Below are positions 52,244 to 61,704 of a DNA stretch of 64,000 bases, one piece after another. The stretch comes from a virus: positions 17,656-81,655 of the IMG/VR virus record IMGVR_UViG_3300031673_011235, one strand, 5' to 3'. The translations under genes and the position numbers were made by a program. The notes beneath the pieces were generated by a model that worked only from the letters and a program-made list of their open reading frames with translations, was not told where the DNA came from and did not search any database. Position 1 is the first letter of the stretch. The number at the start of each line of letters is the position of its first letter.

Positions 52244-53049
52244 TGAAAATAGGAATTGTTGGTCTTGGTATAGTAGGCTTAGCCTGCCATTTTGGGTTTC
52301 AAAAACTAGGTCATACAGTTTATGGCCACGATATTAAATTTGAAACCAAACTAACTGATTTATTACAATGTAATGTAATTTACGTTTGTGTTCCAACTCC
52401 AAAAAATAAAGATGGTTCTTGTAACGTTAGCATTGTAGAAAAAGTAGTCAAAGATTTAAATAAATTAAATTATCGAGGAGTGATTGCAATACATTCGACA
52501 GTTATTCCTGGAACGACAGCACGCTTACAACAAGAAATCAATAAAAATTTAGACATCTGTTTTGTGCCGGAATTTTTACGAGAACGTTGTGCAATTTCAG
52601 ATTTTGTAGAAAATCAAAAACTTTTAGTAGTTGGAACAACAAAACCACAAGTTTATAAATTAATAAAAGAATGTCATGGAACATATTTTGAGCACTCTAA
52701 ATTACTCACTCCGACAGAAGCCGAAATTATAAAATACTATTCGAATATTTTTAACGCATTAAGAGTAATATTTGCGAATGAAATGTACGAACTTTGCCAA
52801 GCATACGAAGCCGATTATACGGCTATAAAAAATACTTTTATAAAATTAAAAACAACGCCGGATATTTATTTAGATGTTAATGATAATTTTAGAGGTTATG
52901 CTGGCACCTGTTTACCGAAAGACATAATAGCAATTGTGCAAGAAGTAAAAAGACTAAATTTAGATTTAAAGCTGTTTGAAACAATTCATGAAGAAAATAA
53001 AAAATTCAAAAAAACCGTTTTCCCAGGGACACGATTACTAGATGAGTAA
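52243..53049 (+). CDS. UDP-glucose/GDP-mannose dehydrogenase, shortened
   Basis: A 268-residue protein with the NAD domain (IGIVGLGIVGLACHFGFQKL), IYVCVPTPKNKDGS, IAIHSTVIPGTT, FVPEFLRE and the catalytic GYAGTCLPKD with Cys223. The normal C-terminal nucleotide-sugar-binding domain (150 or more residues) is missing. The catalytic residues are kept, so it may oxidise a smaller substrate or pair with another protein. Overlaps the next gene by 8 nt. Confidence 0.75.
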   Translation: MKIGIVGLGIVGLACHFGFQKLGHTVYGHDIKFETKLTDLLQCNVIYVCVPTPKNKDGSCNVSIVEKVVKDLNKLNYRGVIAIHSTVIPGTTARLQQEINKNLDICFVPEFLRERCAISDFVENQKLLVVGTTKPQVYKLIKECHGTYFEHSKLLTPTEAEIIKYYSNIFNALRVIFANEMYELCQAYEADYTAIKNTFIKLKTTPDIYLDVNDNFRGYAGTCLPKDIIAIVQEVKRLNLDLKLFETIHEENKKFKKTVFPGTRLLDE

Positions 53050-54016
53050 AATTATAATTTTAATTACTGGTATTTCTGGAAGTGGTGGAAGTTATTTAGC
53101 TGACTATTTAGTAAAAGAAGTACCAAACGCAGAAATACATGGAACGACTCGTTGGCATAGTACGTCAACTGTAAAAAATTTAGATAATTGCAAGGATGCG
53201 ATAAATTTACATTTTTGTGATCTAACTGATTTTAGTTCAATACTAAGACTTCTTGAAATAGTTAAACCTACCCATATTTTTCATTTAGCTTCTTTAACCA
53301 ATATTAAAGACGCTTTTATAAACCCATTATCTACAATACAAAATAACATAATGGTGACTGCAAATCTTTTAGAAGCTATTAACTTTTCAAAACAAAAACC
53401 ACTAATTCAAATTTGTAGTACATCAGAAGTTTATGGCCAACCCGATCCTAAACACATACCAATTACAGAGGATTGCCCTTTACGGCCAATAAACCCTTAT
53501 GCAGTATCTAAGTTAACGCAAGATAGTTTAGGACACGCCTATCATCGTTGTTATGGTATGAAAATTATCATAACTCGTGCATTTGGTTATATAAATCCCC
53601 GTAGAGATGACTTATTTGCTACATCTTTTGCAAAACAAATTGTTCAAATTGAACATGGTTTAAAAAATGTTCTATGTCATGGAGATTTATCCCCAACAAG
53701 AACATTAATTGATGTAAGAGATATTGCTAAAGCTTATTGGGCATTAATGAAAAAGGGAGTTATTGGAGAAACATACAATATTGGAAGCGAACATCCTATA
53801 AAAATAAGTGAGTGTTTAAAGATGTTAATTTCAATGGCAAACTGTGAAATTAAAACTAAAGTATTAGACACATTATTAAGACCTTCGGATATTTTTATGC
53901 AAGTTCCTTGTATAGATAAATTCAAAAAAACTGTTGGTTGGGTTCCAACATATAGCTTTGAAGAAAGTTTACAATTTTTATTAAATTATCAACGACGGAG
54001 GTTATTAAATGACTAA
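53042..54016 (+). CDS. gmd: GDP-mannose 4,6-dehydratase
   Basis: A 324-residue SDR: LITGISGSGGSYLADYLV, IHGTTRWHS (Gmd-type arginine region), THIFHLASLTNIKDAF, CSTSEVYGQPD (catalytic Thr/Ser-Glu), NPYAVSKLTQD (Tyr-x3-Lys) and RAFGYINPRRDD. It makes GDP-4-keto-6-deoxymannose, the precursor of GDP-fucose, GDP-perosamine and GDP-colitose. The GDP-fucose-synthase-like and ColD-like genes further down would use its product. Confidence 0.75.
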   Translation: MSKIIILITGISGSGGSYLADYLVKEVPNAEIHGTTRWHSTSTVKNLDNCKDAINLHFCDLTDFSSILRLLEIVKPTHIFHLASLTNIKDAFINPLSTIQNNIMVTANLLEAINFSKQKPLIQICSTSEVYGQPDPKHIPITEDCPLRPINPYAVSKLTQDSLGHAYHRCYGMKIIITRAFGYINPRRDDLFATSFAKQIVQIEHGLKNVLCHGDLSPTRTLIDVRDIAKAYWALMKKGVIGETYNIGSEHPIKISECLKMLISMANCEIKTKVLDTLLRPSDIFMQVPCIDKFKKTVGWVPTYSFEESLQFLLNYQRRRLLND

Positions 54017-54779
54017 ACCTGTTCTTTCTATTATGATGCCTGCCATACGACCTAATAACTGGGATGCAGTATACGAATCAATTGTTAATGCCGTATCTGT
54101 GCCCTTTGAATTAATTATTGTAGGTCCTTATGCCCTAACACCAAAATTAGAACCATTTCCAAATATAAAATATGTTAAAGACTTTGGGAATCCTGTAAGA
54201 GCACACAATATTGCATCATTACTGGTAGAAGGTCAATACCTTACTTGGGTTCCAGATGACGGACTATTTGTACCTAAAATATTAGATACGATGCTACACG
54301 AATTATCCACAATGCCCCCTAATGTTAAAAATATTGTTATAGCCAGATACACTGAAGCTGGACACGAATTTGACAAAAAATTCTTTAATATAAATAGTGA
54401 CGGTGTTACTGGTGGACCGTATGTTTCAGATAATTGGTATTTACTAAGTCAGCCTGTTATCGATACTGGATTTTATTTATCTTTAGGCGGATTTGATTGT
54501 CAATTTGAATCTTTACCGCCGGCTTGCAATGATTTTTCAATTCGCGCGCAACGAGGCGGTGCAATTGTAAAATTAGTTGACCAGGTTGCTTTGCACTGCA
54601 CACATATGTCCGGTCATGCAGGAGATCATGGTCCCATGCATGATGCTCAAATGTTAGTGGACACACCTTTATACAATAGTATTAATGTTAATCCTGAACT
54701 CGCAGATAGAGTTGTAGTTGATATAGACGGATGGAAAAATGTACCGTCTGTATGGGAACGGAGGTTTGGTAATATATAA
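54009..54779 (+). CDS. Expanded-family GT-A-like transferase, member 2
   Basis: A 256-residue protein: LSIMMPAIRPNNWDAVYESI, FELIIVGPYALTP, NIKYVKDFGNPVRAHNIASL, LTWVPDDGLF (metal motif) and a C-terminal PSVWERRFGN. It shares all these marks with its two right-hand neighbours, so the three arose by tandem duplication. Probable glycosyltransferase; substrate unknown. Confidence 0.7.
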   Translation: MTKPVLSIMMPAIRPNNWDAVYESIVNAVSVPFELIIVGPYALTPKLEPFPNIKYVKDFGNPVRAHNIASLLVEGQYLTWVPDDGLFVPKILDTMLHELSTMPPNVKNIVIARYTEAGHEFDKKFFNINSDGVTGGPYVSDNWYLLSQPVIDTGFYLSLGGFDCQFESLPPACNDFSIRAQRGGAIVKLVDQVALHCTHMSGHAGDHGPMHDAQMLVDTPLYNSINVNPELADRVVVDIDGWKNVPSVWERRFGNI

Positions 54780-55555
54780 TGACACAACCAGCACTTTCAA
54801 TAATGATGCCCGGAATCAGGGTTTCAAAATGGGAAGGAGTTTATAACTCCATTAAAGAATCGACAACTCGTTCATTTGAACTAATAATAATTAGTCCCTA
54901 TGCTCTTCCTGAAAGTTTACAAAAAGCACCTAATGTAAAATACATAAAAGACTATGGTAATTTAATTCGTTGTTATAATATGGGGCTACTATTAGCTGAA
55001 GGTCTTTACATGACTTTTTGTGCAGATGATGGTCTTTTTGCTAAAGGCGCATTAGATACCTTAATAAATGATTTTGAACTTCTTCCTCACAATATTAAAA
55101 ATATTTTTAATGCTAAATACACAGAAGATGGTGATGACCATGATGAAAATTATTTTCGAATAAACCGCGGTATTACCGCTAGTCCTTTTATTCAAAATAA
55201 TTGGTATATTTTGCTTCAACCTTTAATGTATACAGAATACTTTTATGAATTGGGTGGTTTAGACTACAGATTTGAAGTAATTCCTATGGCAGTGATTGAT
55301 TTTGCAATTCGTGCTTATAGGGACGGCGCAATAGTACAATTTAAAAACATAAACATACAACACTGCACTTGGTTAGGAGTAGAAGGGCACGAAGGAGATC
55401 ATGGCCCTGTCCATGATGGACAAGTTTTAAATGATATTCCTTTATATCAACAAATACACAATAATCCTGAATTAGTAACAAGAATAAAATTAAATATTAC
55501 TGATTGGAAAAAAGCCCCGTCGGTATGGGAAAGGAGATTTCATCTAAATGATTAA
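54779..55555 (+). CDS. Expanded-family GT-A-like transferase, member 3
   Basis: A 258-residue paralogue of the genes on either side: LSIMMPGIRVSKWEGVYNSI, FELIIISPYALPE, CADDGLF and PSVWERRFH. Bases 54830-54903 are identical to 55599-55672 in the next gene, although the rest of the two genes is clearly different, which points to recent exchange or conversion. Confidence 0.7.
   Translation: MTQPALSIMMPGIRVSKWEGVYNSIKESTTRSFELIIISPYALPESLQKAPNVKYIKDYGNLIRCYNMGLLLAEGLYMTFCADDGLFAKGALDTLINDFELLPHNIKNIFNAKYTEDGDDHDENYFRINRGITASPFIQNNWYILLQPLMYTEYFYELGGLDYRFEVIPMAVIDFAIRAYRDGAIVQFKNINIQHCTWLGVEGHEGDHGPVHDGQVLNDIPLYQQIHNNPELVTRIKLNITDWKKAPSVWERRFHLND
54830..54903 (+). repeat. 74-bp perfect direct repeat, copy A
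   Basis: Identical to 55599-55672, offset 769 bp, located at the same point near the 5' end of two tandem paralogues. It encodes the WEGVYNSIKESTTRS segment. Confidence 0.9.
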
Positions 55556-56318
55556 ACCTGAATTATCTATAATAATGCCTGGAGTCAGGCCACATCTGTG
55601 GGAAGGAGTTTATAACTCCATTAAAGAATCGACAACTCGTTCATTTGAACTAATAATAATTAGTCCCTATGCATTACCACAACAATTACAAAATTGTACG
55701 AATATTAAATATATAAAAGATTACGGCTCACCAGTTAGATGTCACGGAATCGGATTATCACTAGCAGAAGGTAAATATATGGGCTATGCTGTAGATGATG
55801 GACTATTTTTACCCGGCATAGTTGATGGTTTATTAAATGATTTTGAAAGTATGGGACCAGACAAAAAGAATGTTTTGTCCCCTACATATACAGAAGCAGG
55901 AAACCATTTTCCTGAGTCCTATTTTCTTGTTAATGGTTCAATTTGGACTTCTAGTCCACATGTTCCAAATAATTGGTATATACTTAATTTTCCAATTATA
56001 CGTACTGAATTTTTTAGAGAATTGGGTGGACTAGATATTCAATTTGAAGGGTTAGCAATGGCTGCAACTGATCTTGCTATTAGAGCATATCGTAATGGAG
56101 CTAATGTTAAATTTACTCCGGTAGAATATATGCATTTAGATTTTGAGGGCCCTTTAGGTGGTACTCATGCTCCAATTCATCATTCACAAACTGAACATGA
56201 TGGTCCTTTATTTAAACAAATACACAATGATCCTGAAAGTGTAAATCGTATTTGTTTACCAACCAATACTTGGAAAAATTCTCCTGCTGTTTGGACACGA
56301 AGATTTGGTGATATATAA
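55548..56318 (+). CDS. Expanded-family GT-A-like transferase, member 4
   Basis: A 256-residue paralogue: LSIIMPGVRPHLWEGVYNSI, FELIIISPYALPQ, YAVDDGLF and PAVWTRRFGD. Third of three tandem copies. It shares a 74-bp identical stretch with the copy before it. Its stop overlaps the start of the following radical SAM gene by one base. Confidence 0.7.
   Translation: MIKPELSIIMPGVRPHLWEGVYNSIKESTTRSFELIIISPYALPQQLQNCTNIKYIKDYGSPVRCHGIGLSLAEGKYMGYAVDDGLFLPGIVDGLLNDFESMGPDKKNVLSPTYTEAGNHFPESYFLVNGSIWTSSPHVPNNWYILNFPIIRTEFFRELGGLDIQFEGLAMAATDLAIRAYRNGANVKFTPVEYMHLDFEGPLGGTHAPIHHSQTEHDGPLFKQIHNDPESVNRICLPTNTWKNSPAVWTRRFGDI
55599..55672 (+). repeat. 74-bp perfect direct repeat, copy B
   Basis: Identical to 54830-54903; see copy A. 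Flanking sequence is diverged on both sides. Confidence 0.9.
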
Positions 56319-57820
56319 TGTTAGACGCATTATTTATAAATATAACAAACCCATCTCAAAATTATCAAGCGCTAAGTACAAATCTTAGTGCAATAGAGCC
56401 ACCAATATGGGCTAGTATGTTAACACAAGCTCTAGAAAATTTTGGCTGGAATACAGATATTCTAGATGCAGATGCTAAAGAATTATCTCCCCAATTAATT
56501 GCTGAAAAAATTATTAAAGATTATAAAAATACTCGTTTAGTAGTTTTTGTAGTATATGGCCAGCAACCGTCTGCATCTACTCAAAACATGCCAGCAGCCT
56601 TAGAAACTTTTAAATATGTTCGTGAACTAGATCCTAATCAACATATAATGTTTCTTGGATTACATCCAAGTGCGTTGCCAGAACAAACTTTTATTGATAT
56701 GGTCAACATTCAACCAAAAAATTGTTTTACTAATAATATATATGTTTGTAGAGGAGAAGGAATATTAGCTTTAAATGAATTGCTCAAAACTGGTTCCCCA
56801 TACGGAATACCAGGATTGTATTTTAATAATACTAGTGACGGCAGAAGTTTCTTACCTCCTCCAACCCCTCTAGACAATTTAGACAAATATCTGCCTGGAA
56901 TGCCATGGCACAAATTACCAATGGAGAAATATCGTGCCCATAATTGGCATTGCAATTTCGAACCGTTAGAAAATAGAAAACCTTATGCTAGTTTATACAC
57001 CAGTTTAGGGTGTCCATATCATTGTAATTTTTGTTGTATAAATGCTCCTTTTGGCAAACCTAGTTATCGTTGCTGGTCCTCAGATCATCTTATTGGCGAA
57101 TTTGATATATTGGCAGAAAAATATAATGTCAAACATATAAAATTTGCAGATGAATTATTTGTATTAAAACCTTCACGTACTATAGAACTTTGCAATAAAA
57201 TGATCGAAAGAAAATATAATTTTAATATATGGGCCTATGCCCGTGTCGACACATGCAGACCAGAGTTACTAGAAAAATTAAAAGAAGCTGGAGTTAATTG
57301 GCTATGTCTAGGAATAGAATCGAGTAACACAGAAATTAGAAGAGGTATGTCTAAAGGAGCCTTTAAAGAAACCGACATACATTCTATAGTTAAAAGAATA
57401 AAATCTTTTGATATTTCTGTTTTAGGAAATTATATTTTTGGGCTTCCTACTGACACTGAAGAAACAATGCAACAAACTCTAGATCTTGCTAATGAATTAC
57501 AATGCGAATATTCTAATTTTTATTCAGCAATGGCATATCCTGGATCACAACTACACAAATTAAAAGAAAATAAAAAATATTTACCTGAAAATAATAATGT
57601 TGGTTGGATTGGATATAGTCAACTGTCGCGTTATTGCTTACCACTGCCCACTGAAGCTTTGTCTGCAAAACAAGTGTTAACATTTAGAGATTCTGCATTT
57701 ATTAAATACTATAATAATCCCCATTATTTAAATATGGTTCGTAATAAATTCGGAGATGTTGCAATAACTGGTATAAAACAAATGTTGTCTGTACCAATTA
57801 AAAGGTCAATTTTATCGTGA
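56318..57820 (+). CDS. B12-binding-type radical SAM protein, second copy
   Basis: A 500-residue protein with an N-terminal cobalamin-binding-type domain (about 1-150: ALFINITNPSQNY, LVVFVVYGQQPSAS, IMFLGLHPSALPE) and a radical SAM domain with TSLGCPYHCNFCCINA (Cx3Cx2C), IKFADELFVL and YIFGLPTDTEETM. It is not closely similar to the gene at 45043. Substrate unknown; it is bracketed by the GT expansion. Confidence 0.8.
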   Translation: MLDALFINITNPSQNYQALSTNLSAIEPPIWASMLTQALENFGWNTDILDADAKELSPQLIAEKIIKDYKNTRLVVFVVYGQQPSASTQNMPAALETFKYVRELDPNQHIMFLGLHPSALPEQTFIDMVNIQPKNCFTNNIYVCRGEGILALNELLKTGSPYGIPGLYFNNTSDGRSFLPPPTPLDNLDKYLPGMPWHKLPMEKYRAHNWHCNFEPLENRKPYASLYTSLGCPYHCNFCCINAPFGKPSYRCWSSDHLIGEFDILAEKYNVKHIKFADELFVLKPSRTIELCNKMIERKYNFNIWAYARVDTCRPELLEKLKEAGVNWLCLGIESSNTEIRRGMSKGAFKETDIHSIVKRIKSFDISVLGNYIFGLPTDTEETMQQTLDLANELQCEYSNFYSAMAYPGSQLHKLKENKKYLPENNNVGWIGYSQLSRYCLPLPTEALSAKQVLTFRDSAFIKYYNNPHYLNMVRNKFGDVAITGIKQMLSVPIKRSILS

Positions 57821-58788
57821 AACGAATTTTAATTATTTTTAGTACTTGTGCTCCTGATCCACATAAAGATATTGGCCATTGGTATAGAAATTTTGAAAGT
57901 ATTATGCAACAAAATTTATCTAATTATGAGGTAGACTACATTATTTCAGATTGTTCATCAGCTGATAATCATTTAATAGATGCACAAAATATTCTAAATA
58001 ATGGAAAAGCAATATTCCTAGATAGACACTTTTGTCTTAATTCTTTAAAAGTTAAAGTGGGAATACAAATGTCTGTGAACTATTCCTGTAAATTAATGAC
58101 AGAATTGTATGGATTATACGATTATTATGTTTATTGGCAAAACGATGCATTTTTTAACGACACAAATTCTTTGCAGCAGTTAATTGAAGAAATGGATGAA
58201 GATGATGCAATAATGTCTCCTGGAAATTCAGACGATTTCCCTTATGCAGAAGTTTGGGCTCGATACCAATGTTATGATCCAAATGGAAGCAAGGTAACTC
58301 TCGCAGTTGGTGCGGCCTGTAATGGTTTGTTTTTTGTATTTACTGGTGAATATGTTGAAAAATATAAATTTAAACCGTGGCCTGATATACTTCGGGCTAA
58401 CTGTAGCGAAAGCTTATTATCGTTTAATGCTGCAGCCATCAAAAGAAAATGGTCATCATGTAAACATATAAAACTTGAAACAGGTAGAGCTGGTACAGGT
58501 AAAGATGGTCCCAGTTTATTTGCTAGAGACGGATCAGGAAATATTATACATATTTGCCCCTTTAATTCTAAATATGACATACACCACATTTTTTCAAATG
58601 GTTTAAGCGTGGGATTAGGATTTGAAGAAATCGCAGGAATGTATATGCATGATCCACAATACTATGATGGGTACTTTGCTAAAACTAATGATTTATATAA
58701 ATATATCTTGGAAAATTTATATGTAAAAAAAGAAGATTTTAATTATGATGATAACACTATAACAACTTTTTATGAGGCACAAAAATAA
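57817..58788 (+). CDS. Glycosyltransferase-like protein, unclear family
   Basis: A 323-residue protein starting at a GTG in a GTGA overlap. It has MKRILIIFSTCAPDPH at the start, then YYVYWQNDAFFNDTNSLQQL, which resembles a GT-A metal site, and AIMSPGNSDDFPYAEVWAR. A His/Tyr-rich C-terminus follows. I think it is a glycosyltransferase by pattern and place, but the family is not certain. Confidence 0.55.
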   Translation: MKRILIIFSTCAPDPHKDIGHWYRNFESIMQQNLSNYEVDYIISDCSSADNHLIDAQNILNNGKAIFLDRHFCLNSLKVKVGIQMSVNYSCKLMTELYGLYDYYVYWQNDAFFNDTNSLQQLIEEMDEDDAIMSPGNSDDFPYAEVWARYQCYDPNGSKVTLAVGAACNGLFFVFTGEYVEKYKFKPWPDILRANCSESLLSFNAAAIKRKWSSCKHIKLETGRAGTGKDGPSLFARDGSGNIIHICPFNSKYDIHHIFSNGLSVGLGFEEIAGMYMHDPQYYDGYFAKTNDLYKYILENLYVKKEDFNYDDNTITTFYEAQK

Positions 58789-59600
58789 TGAATACCCCCG
58801 AACTAAGTATTATATTACCAGGAATTAGAACCCACAACTGGATTAGATTATATGATTCTATTATTGAATCAATGGGTGATATGGCTTTTGAACTTATTGC
58901 AATTGGTCCCTATGACCCTCCCGCAGAACTTGTAACAAAAGAAAATTTTAAGTTTATTAGAGATTTTGGCAATCCCACAAGATGCGCAATGATAGCAACC
59001 CAAGTCGCAAAAGCACCACTTTTTATTTGGAGTGTGGATGACGGTTATTACTATCCTAATGCTCTTAAAAACGCAATTAATTTATGGAAAGAACTTGGTA
59101 ATGAAAAGAGTGCTATAAACTTAAGGTACAATGAGGGCCGTGGCCTTACTGGTGAAGCAAAACCTTTAGACTATTGGGACGCAGAGCATCATGCCCAATT
59201 ACATATTCCTGGGGTAAAACCAGGAGCTAAAATATGCTTATTTGGATTGATGAGCACTAAGTATTTCCGCGAAATAGGCGGATTCGATGGACGGTATGAA
59301 TACATAAATATGAATGGAATTGATCTCGGTTTTCGTATGCAAGATGATGGCGGACAAATTGTTTTGTCTCCAGATGTTGTTATGAATTTGGACTGGTTAC
59401 CAGATCCTGAACGTGTTGATGAATTCGGTTTACCCGATCCCGTTATACAAGCATTTTATGACCATGATTATCCATTATTCCTGGAACAATATTCAAAACT
59501 ACGAGAATACATAAAAATTGATTACAATAATTGGATGGATATATCACCCATTTGGAAACGTAGAAAATTTAATAATATTAGCCAGTATATACACGAATAA
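58788..59600 (+). CDS. Expanded-family GT-A-like transferase, member 5
   Basis: A 270-residue paralogue: LSIILPGIRTHNWIRLYDSI, FELIAIGPYDPP, FIRDFGNPTRCAMIAT, WSVDDGYYYP and a C-terminal SPIWKRRKF. It is separated from the tandem set by the radical SAM and the unclear GT gene, so expansion happened in more than one step. Confidence 0.7.
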   Translation: MNTPELSIILPGIRTHNWIRLYDSIIESMGDMAFELIAIGPYDPPAELVTKENFKFIRDFGNPTRCAMIATQVAKAPLFIWSVDDGYYYPNALKNAINLWKELGNEKSAINLRYNEGRGLTGEAKPLDYWDAEHHAQLHIPGVKPGAKICLFGLMSTKYFREIGGFDGRYEYINMNGIDLGFRMQDDGGQIVLSPDVVMNLDWLPDPERVDEFGLPDPVIQAFYDHDYPLFLEQYSKLREYIKIDYNNWMDISPIWKRRKFNNISQYIHE

Positions 59601-59601
59601 A

Positions 59602-60522
59602 ATGAAAAAAGTTTTAGTTACAGGTTCCGCTGGATTAATTGGGGGCGCGGTACGCGACTTAGCACCCCAGTATCCTTATTCTTTTATATTTCTAACACGT
59701 CAAGATGCAGATCTTTTTAATGAATCTGAGGTATGTAATATTTTTAATTTACATAGACCAGATTATGTTATACATTTGGCAGCATTTGTTGGTGGAGTTA
59801 ATGCCAATTTAAATAAGCCAGTTGAATTTTTCCGTAATAATGTCATAACAGATTCCCATGTTTTCCATTATGCCGCTCTTACGAAAGTTAAAAAACTTAT
59901 AGCTTGCTCTACTGCATGTGCTTTCCAAAACAATTTAGAGATACAAGAAGAAAAATTGCAAGATGGAGTTCCTTTTGAAAAACATTATGCATACGCTTAT
60001 GCAAAACGTATGACCGACATAATGTTAAAAACATATAGACAACAATTTAATTCTAATTATGGAATAATTATTCCTGCCAACGTGTATGGTGAATATGATA
60101 ATTTTAATCTATCTGTTGGACATTTCATTCCGGGATTAATACATAAATTTTATAAAGCCCAAACAAATAACGCCCCTATAAATGTTTGGGGCGATGGCAC
60201 ACAAGCTAGAGAATTTATTTACTCTAAAGATGTAGCAAAAATTATTTTAGACTTATTGAAATTTGAAAAAATTCCAGAACGTCTTATTATTTCAAATAAA
60301 AATGAATTTACAACAAAAGAAATTGTTAATAAAATGATAAAAATTTTTAAAAATGAATCACAAATTATTTATAATAAAAATTTAGCAGGACAAAAACAAC
60401 GTCAGTGTGATATTTCGTACCTACAAGGATTCTTTCCAAATTTAACTTTTACTAATATAGATGTTGGACTGGCAAATACCGTTAAATGGTTTATTGAAAA
60501 TTATCCCAATGTTAGACAATAG
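59602..60522 (+). CDS. GDP-L-fucose synthase-like reductase
   Basis: A 306-residue SDR starting at the ATG at 59602. VLVTGSAGLIGGAVRDLAPQ, IHLAAFVGGVNANLNKPVEF (a fucose-synthase mark), CSTACAFQNN (catalytic Ser/Cys region), YAYAKRMTDIM (Tyr-x3-Lys) and PANVYGEYDNF are all typical of Fcl/WcaG. It would act on the Gmd product, giving GDP-fucose, or as a ColC-like enzyme after the ColD-like step. Confidence 0.8.
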   Translation: MKKVLVTGSAGLIGGAVRDLAPQYPYSFIFLTRQDADLFNESEVCNIFNLHRPDYVIHLAAFVGGVNANLNKPVEFFRNNVITDSHVFHYAALTKVKKLIACSTACAFQNNLEIQEEKLQDGVPFEKHYAYAYAKRMTDIMLKTYRQQFNSNYGIIIPANVYGEYDNFNLSVGHFIPGLIHKFYKAQTNNAPINVWGDGTQAREFIYSKDVAKIILDLLKFEKIPERLIISNKNEFTTKEIVNKMIKIFKNESQIIYNKNLAGQKQRQCDISYLQGFFPNLTFTNIDVGLANTVKWFIENYPNVRQ

Positions 60523-60537
60523 AGGATTTTAAAAATT

Positions 60538-61704
60538 ATGAATCATCCATTAATGGATAATAATATAACAAAGCAAGATATAAAAAATCTTATAGAGTTT
60601 CTAAAAACTTCTAACAAATTCACTTTTGGAGAAAAGGTAAAAGAATTTGAAAAAGCATGGTCTGAGTGGTTAGGTATAAAATATAGTATACTAGTAAACT
60701 CGGGGTCATCAGCTAATTTTGTTACAATGAAAGCACTCGCCCTAAACAATGAAAAAGTAATAGTATCGCCTTTAGGTTGGCCGTCTGATATAACTTCTAT
60801 AATAGATAATGGCGGAATTCCTGAGTTTATAGACATAAACCCAAGAACCCTGGCACTAGATACTAATAAAGTAATAGATTATATAGAAACTAATGGAAAA
60901 CCAAAAGTGATAGTTTTAACACATATTTTAGGACTGTGCGGATTAACTTCCAAATTATTAACGTATATAAAAAAGAACAATATAATACTGATCGAGGACG
61001 TGTGCGAGTCTTATGGAGCAACAATAAATAGAAAAAAATTAGGTACTTTTGGTGATATGTCTGTATTTTCTTTTTATTATGGTCACCACATGACAACTAT
61101 AGAGGGCGGCATGATTTCAACTAATAATAAAGATTTAGCAGAAAAATGTTTTATGATTAGGGACCATGGCATGATTAGAAGTCTGGACGAATCTAAAAAG
61201 AAACACTTACAAAAACAATATAAGGAGCTGGAGCCTAATTTTATATTTTTAACTTCTGGTTACAATTTTAGACCCACCGAAATAACCGGGATAGTGGGAC
61301 TTTCACAACTACAAAGATTAGATGGCAAAATTAAAATACGTCAAGAAAATTTAACTATTTGGTTGGATACTTTAAATCCTGAAATATTTAAAACTGATTT
61401 TCATATTGGGGGTAATAGCAGTTACGCATTGTTACTGCAATTAATAAAACCAAATAAAAATCTTTGGGCCCGTATATGTAATTATTTAACAAAAAACAAC
61501 ATAGAATTCAGACAAGGGTTTTCTGGTGGCGGAAATCAATTGCGGCAACCTTATTTAAAACAATTTAATAATTTCGATAAAGATAAATTTAAAAATGTCG
61601 AACATGTTCATAAATTTGGAATGTATTTAGGCAACTACCCAAGTTTAAAACGAAACCAAATAATTACTCTAGCCAACGAGTTAAATAATTTATGTCAGAA
61701 ATAG
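60538..61704 (+). CDS. PLP/PMP-dependent sugar 3-dehydratase-like (ColD/DegT family)
   Basis: A 388-residue member of the DegT/DnrJ/EryC1 family: VNSGSSANFVTMKALAL, LIEDVCESYGA (cofactor Asp) and FSFYYGHHMTTIEGG. The usual PLP-binding Lys is replaced by His183 in GHH, the mark of ColD and the related E1-type 3-dehydratases that use PMP to remove the C3 hydroxyl. With gmd and the reductase before it, a GDP-colitose-type product is plausible. An AGAGG lies before the start. Confidence 0.75.
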   Translation: MNHPLMDNNITKQDIKNLIEFLKTSNKFTFGEKVKEFEKAWSEWLGIKYSILVNSGSSANFVTMKALALNNEKVIVSPLGWPSDITSIIDNGGIPEFIDINPRTLALDTNKVIDYIETNGKPKVIVLTHILGLCGLTSKLLTYIKKNNIILIEDVCESYGATINRKKLGTFGDMSVFSFYYGHHMTTIEGGMISTNNKDLAEKCFMIRDHGMIRSLDESKKKHLQKQYKELEPNFIFLTSGYNFRPTEITGIVGLSQLQRLDGKIKIRQENLTIWLDTLNPEIFKTDFHIGGNSSYALLLQLIKPNKNLWARICNYLTKNNIEFRQGFSGGGNQLRQPYLKQFNNFDKDKFKNVEHVHKFGMYLGNYPSLKRNQIITLANELNNLCQK

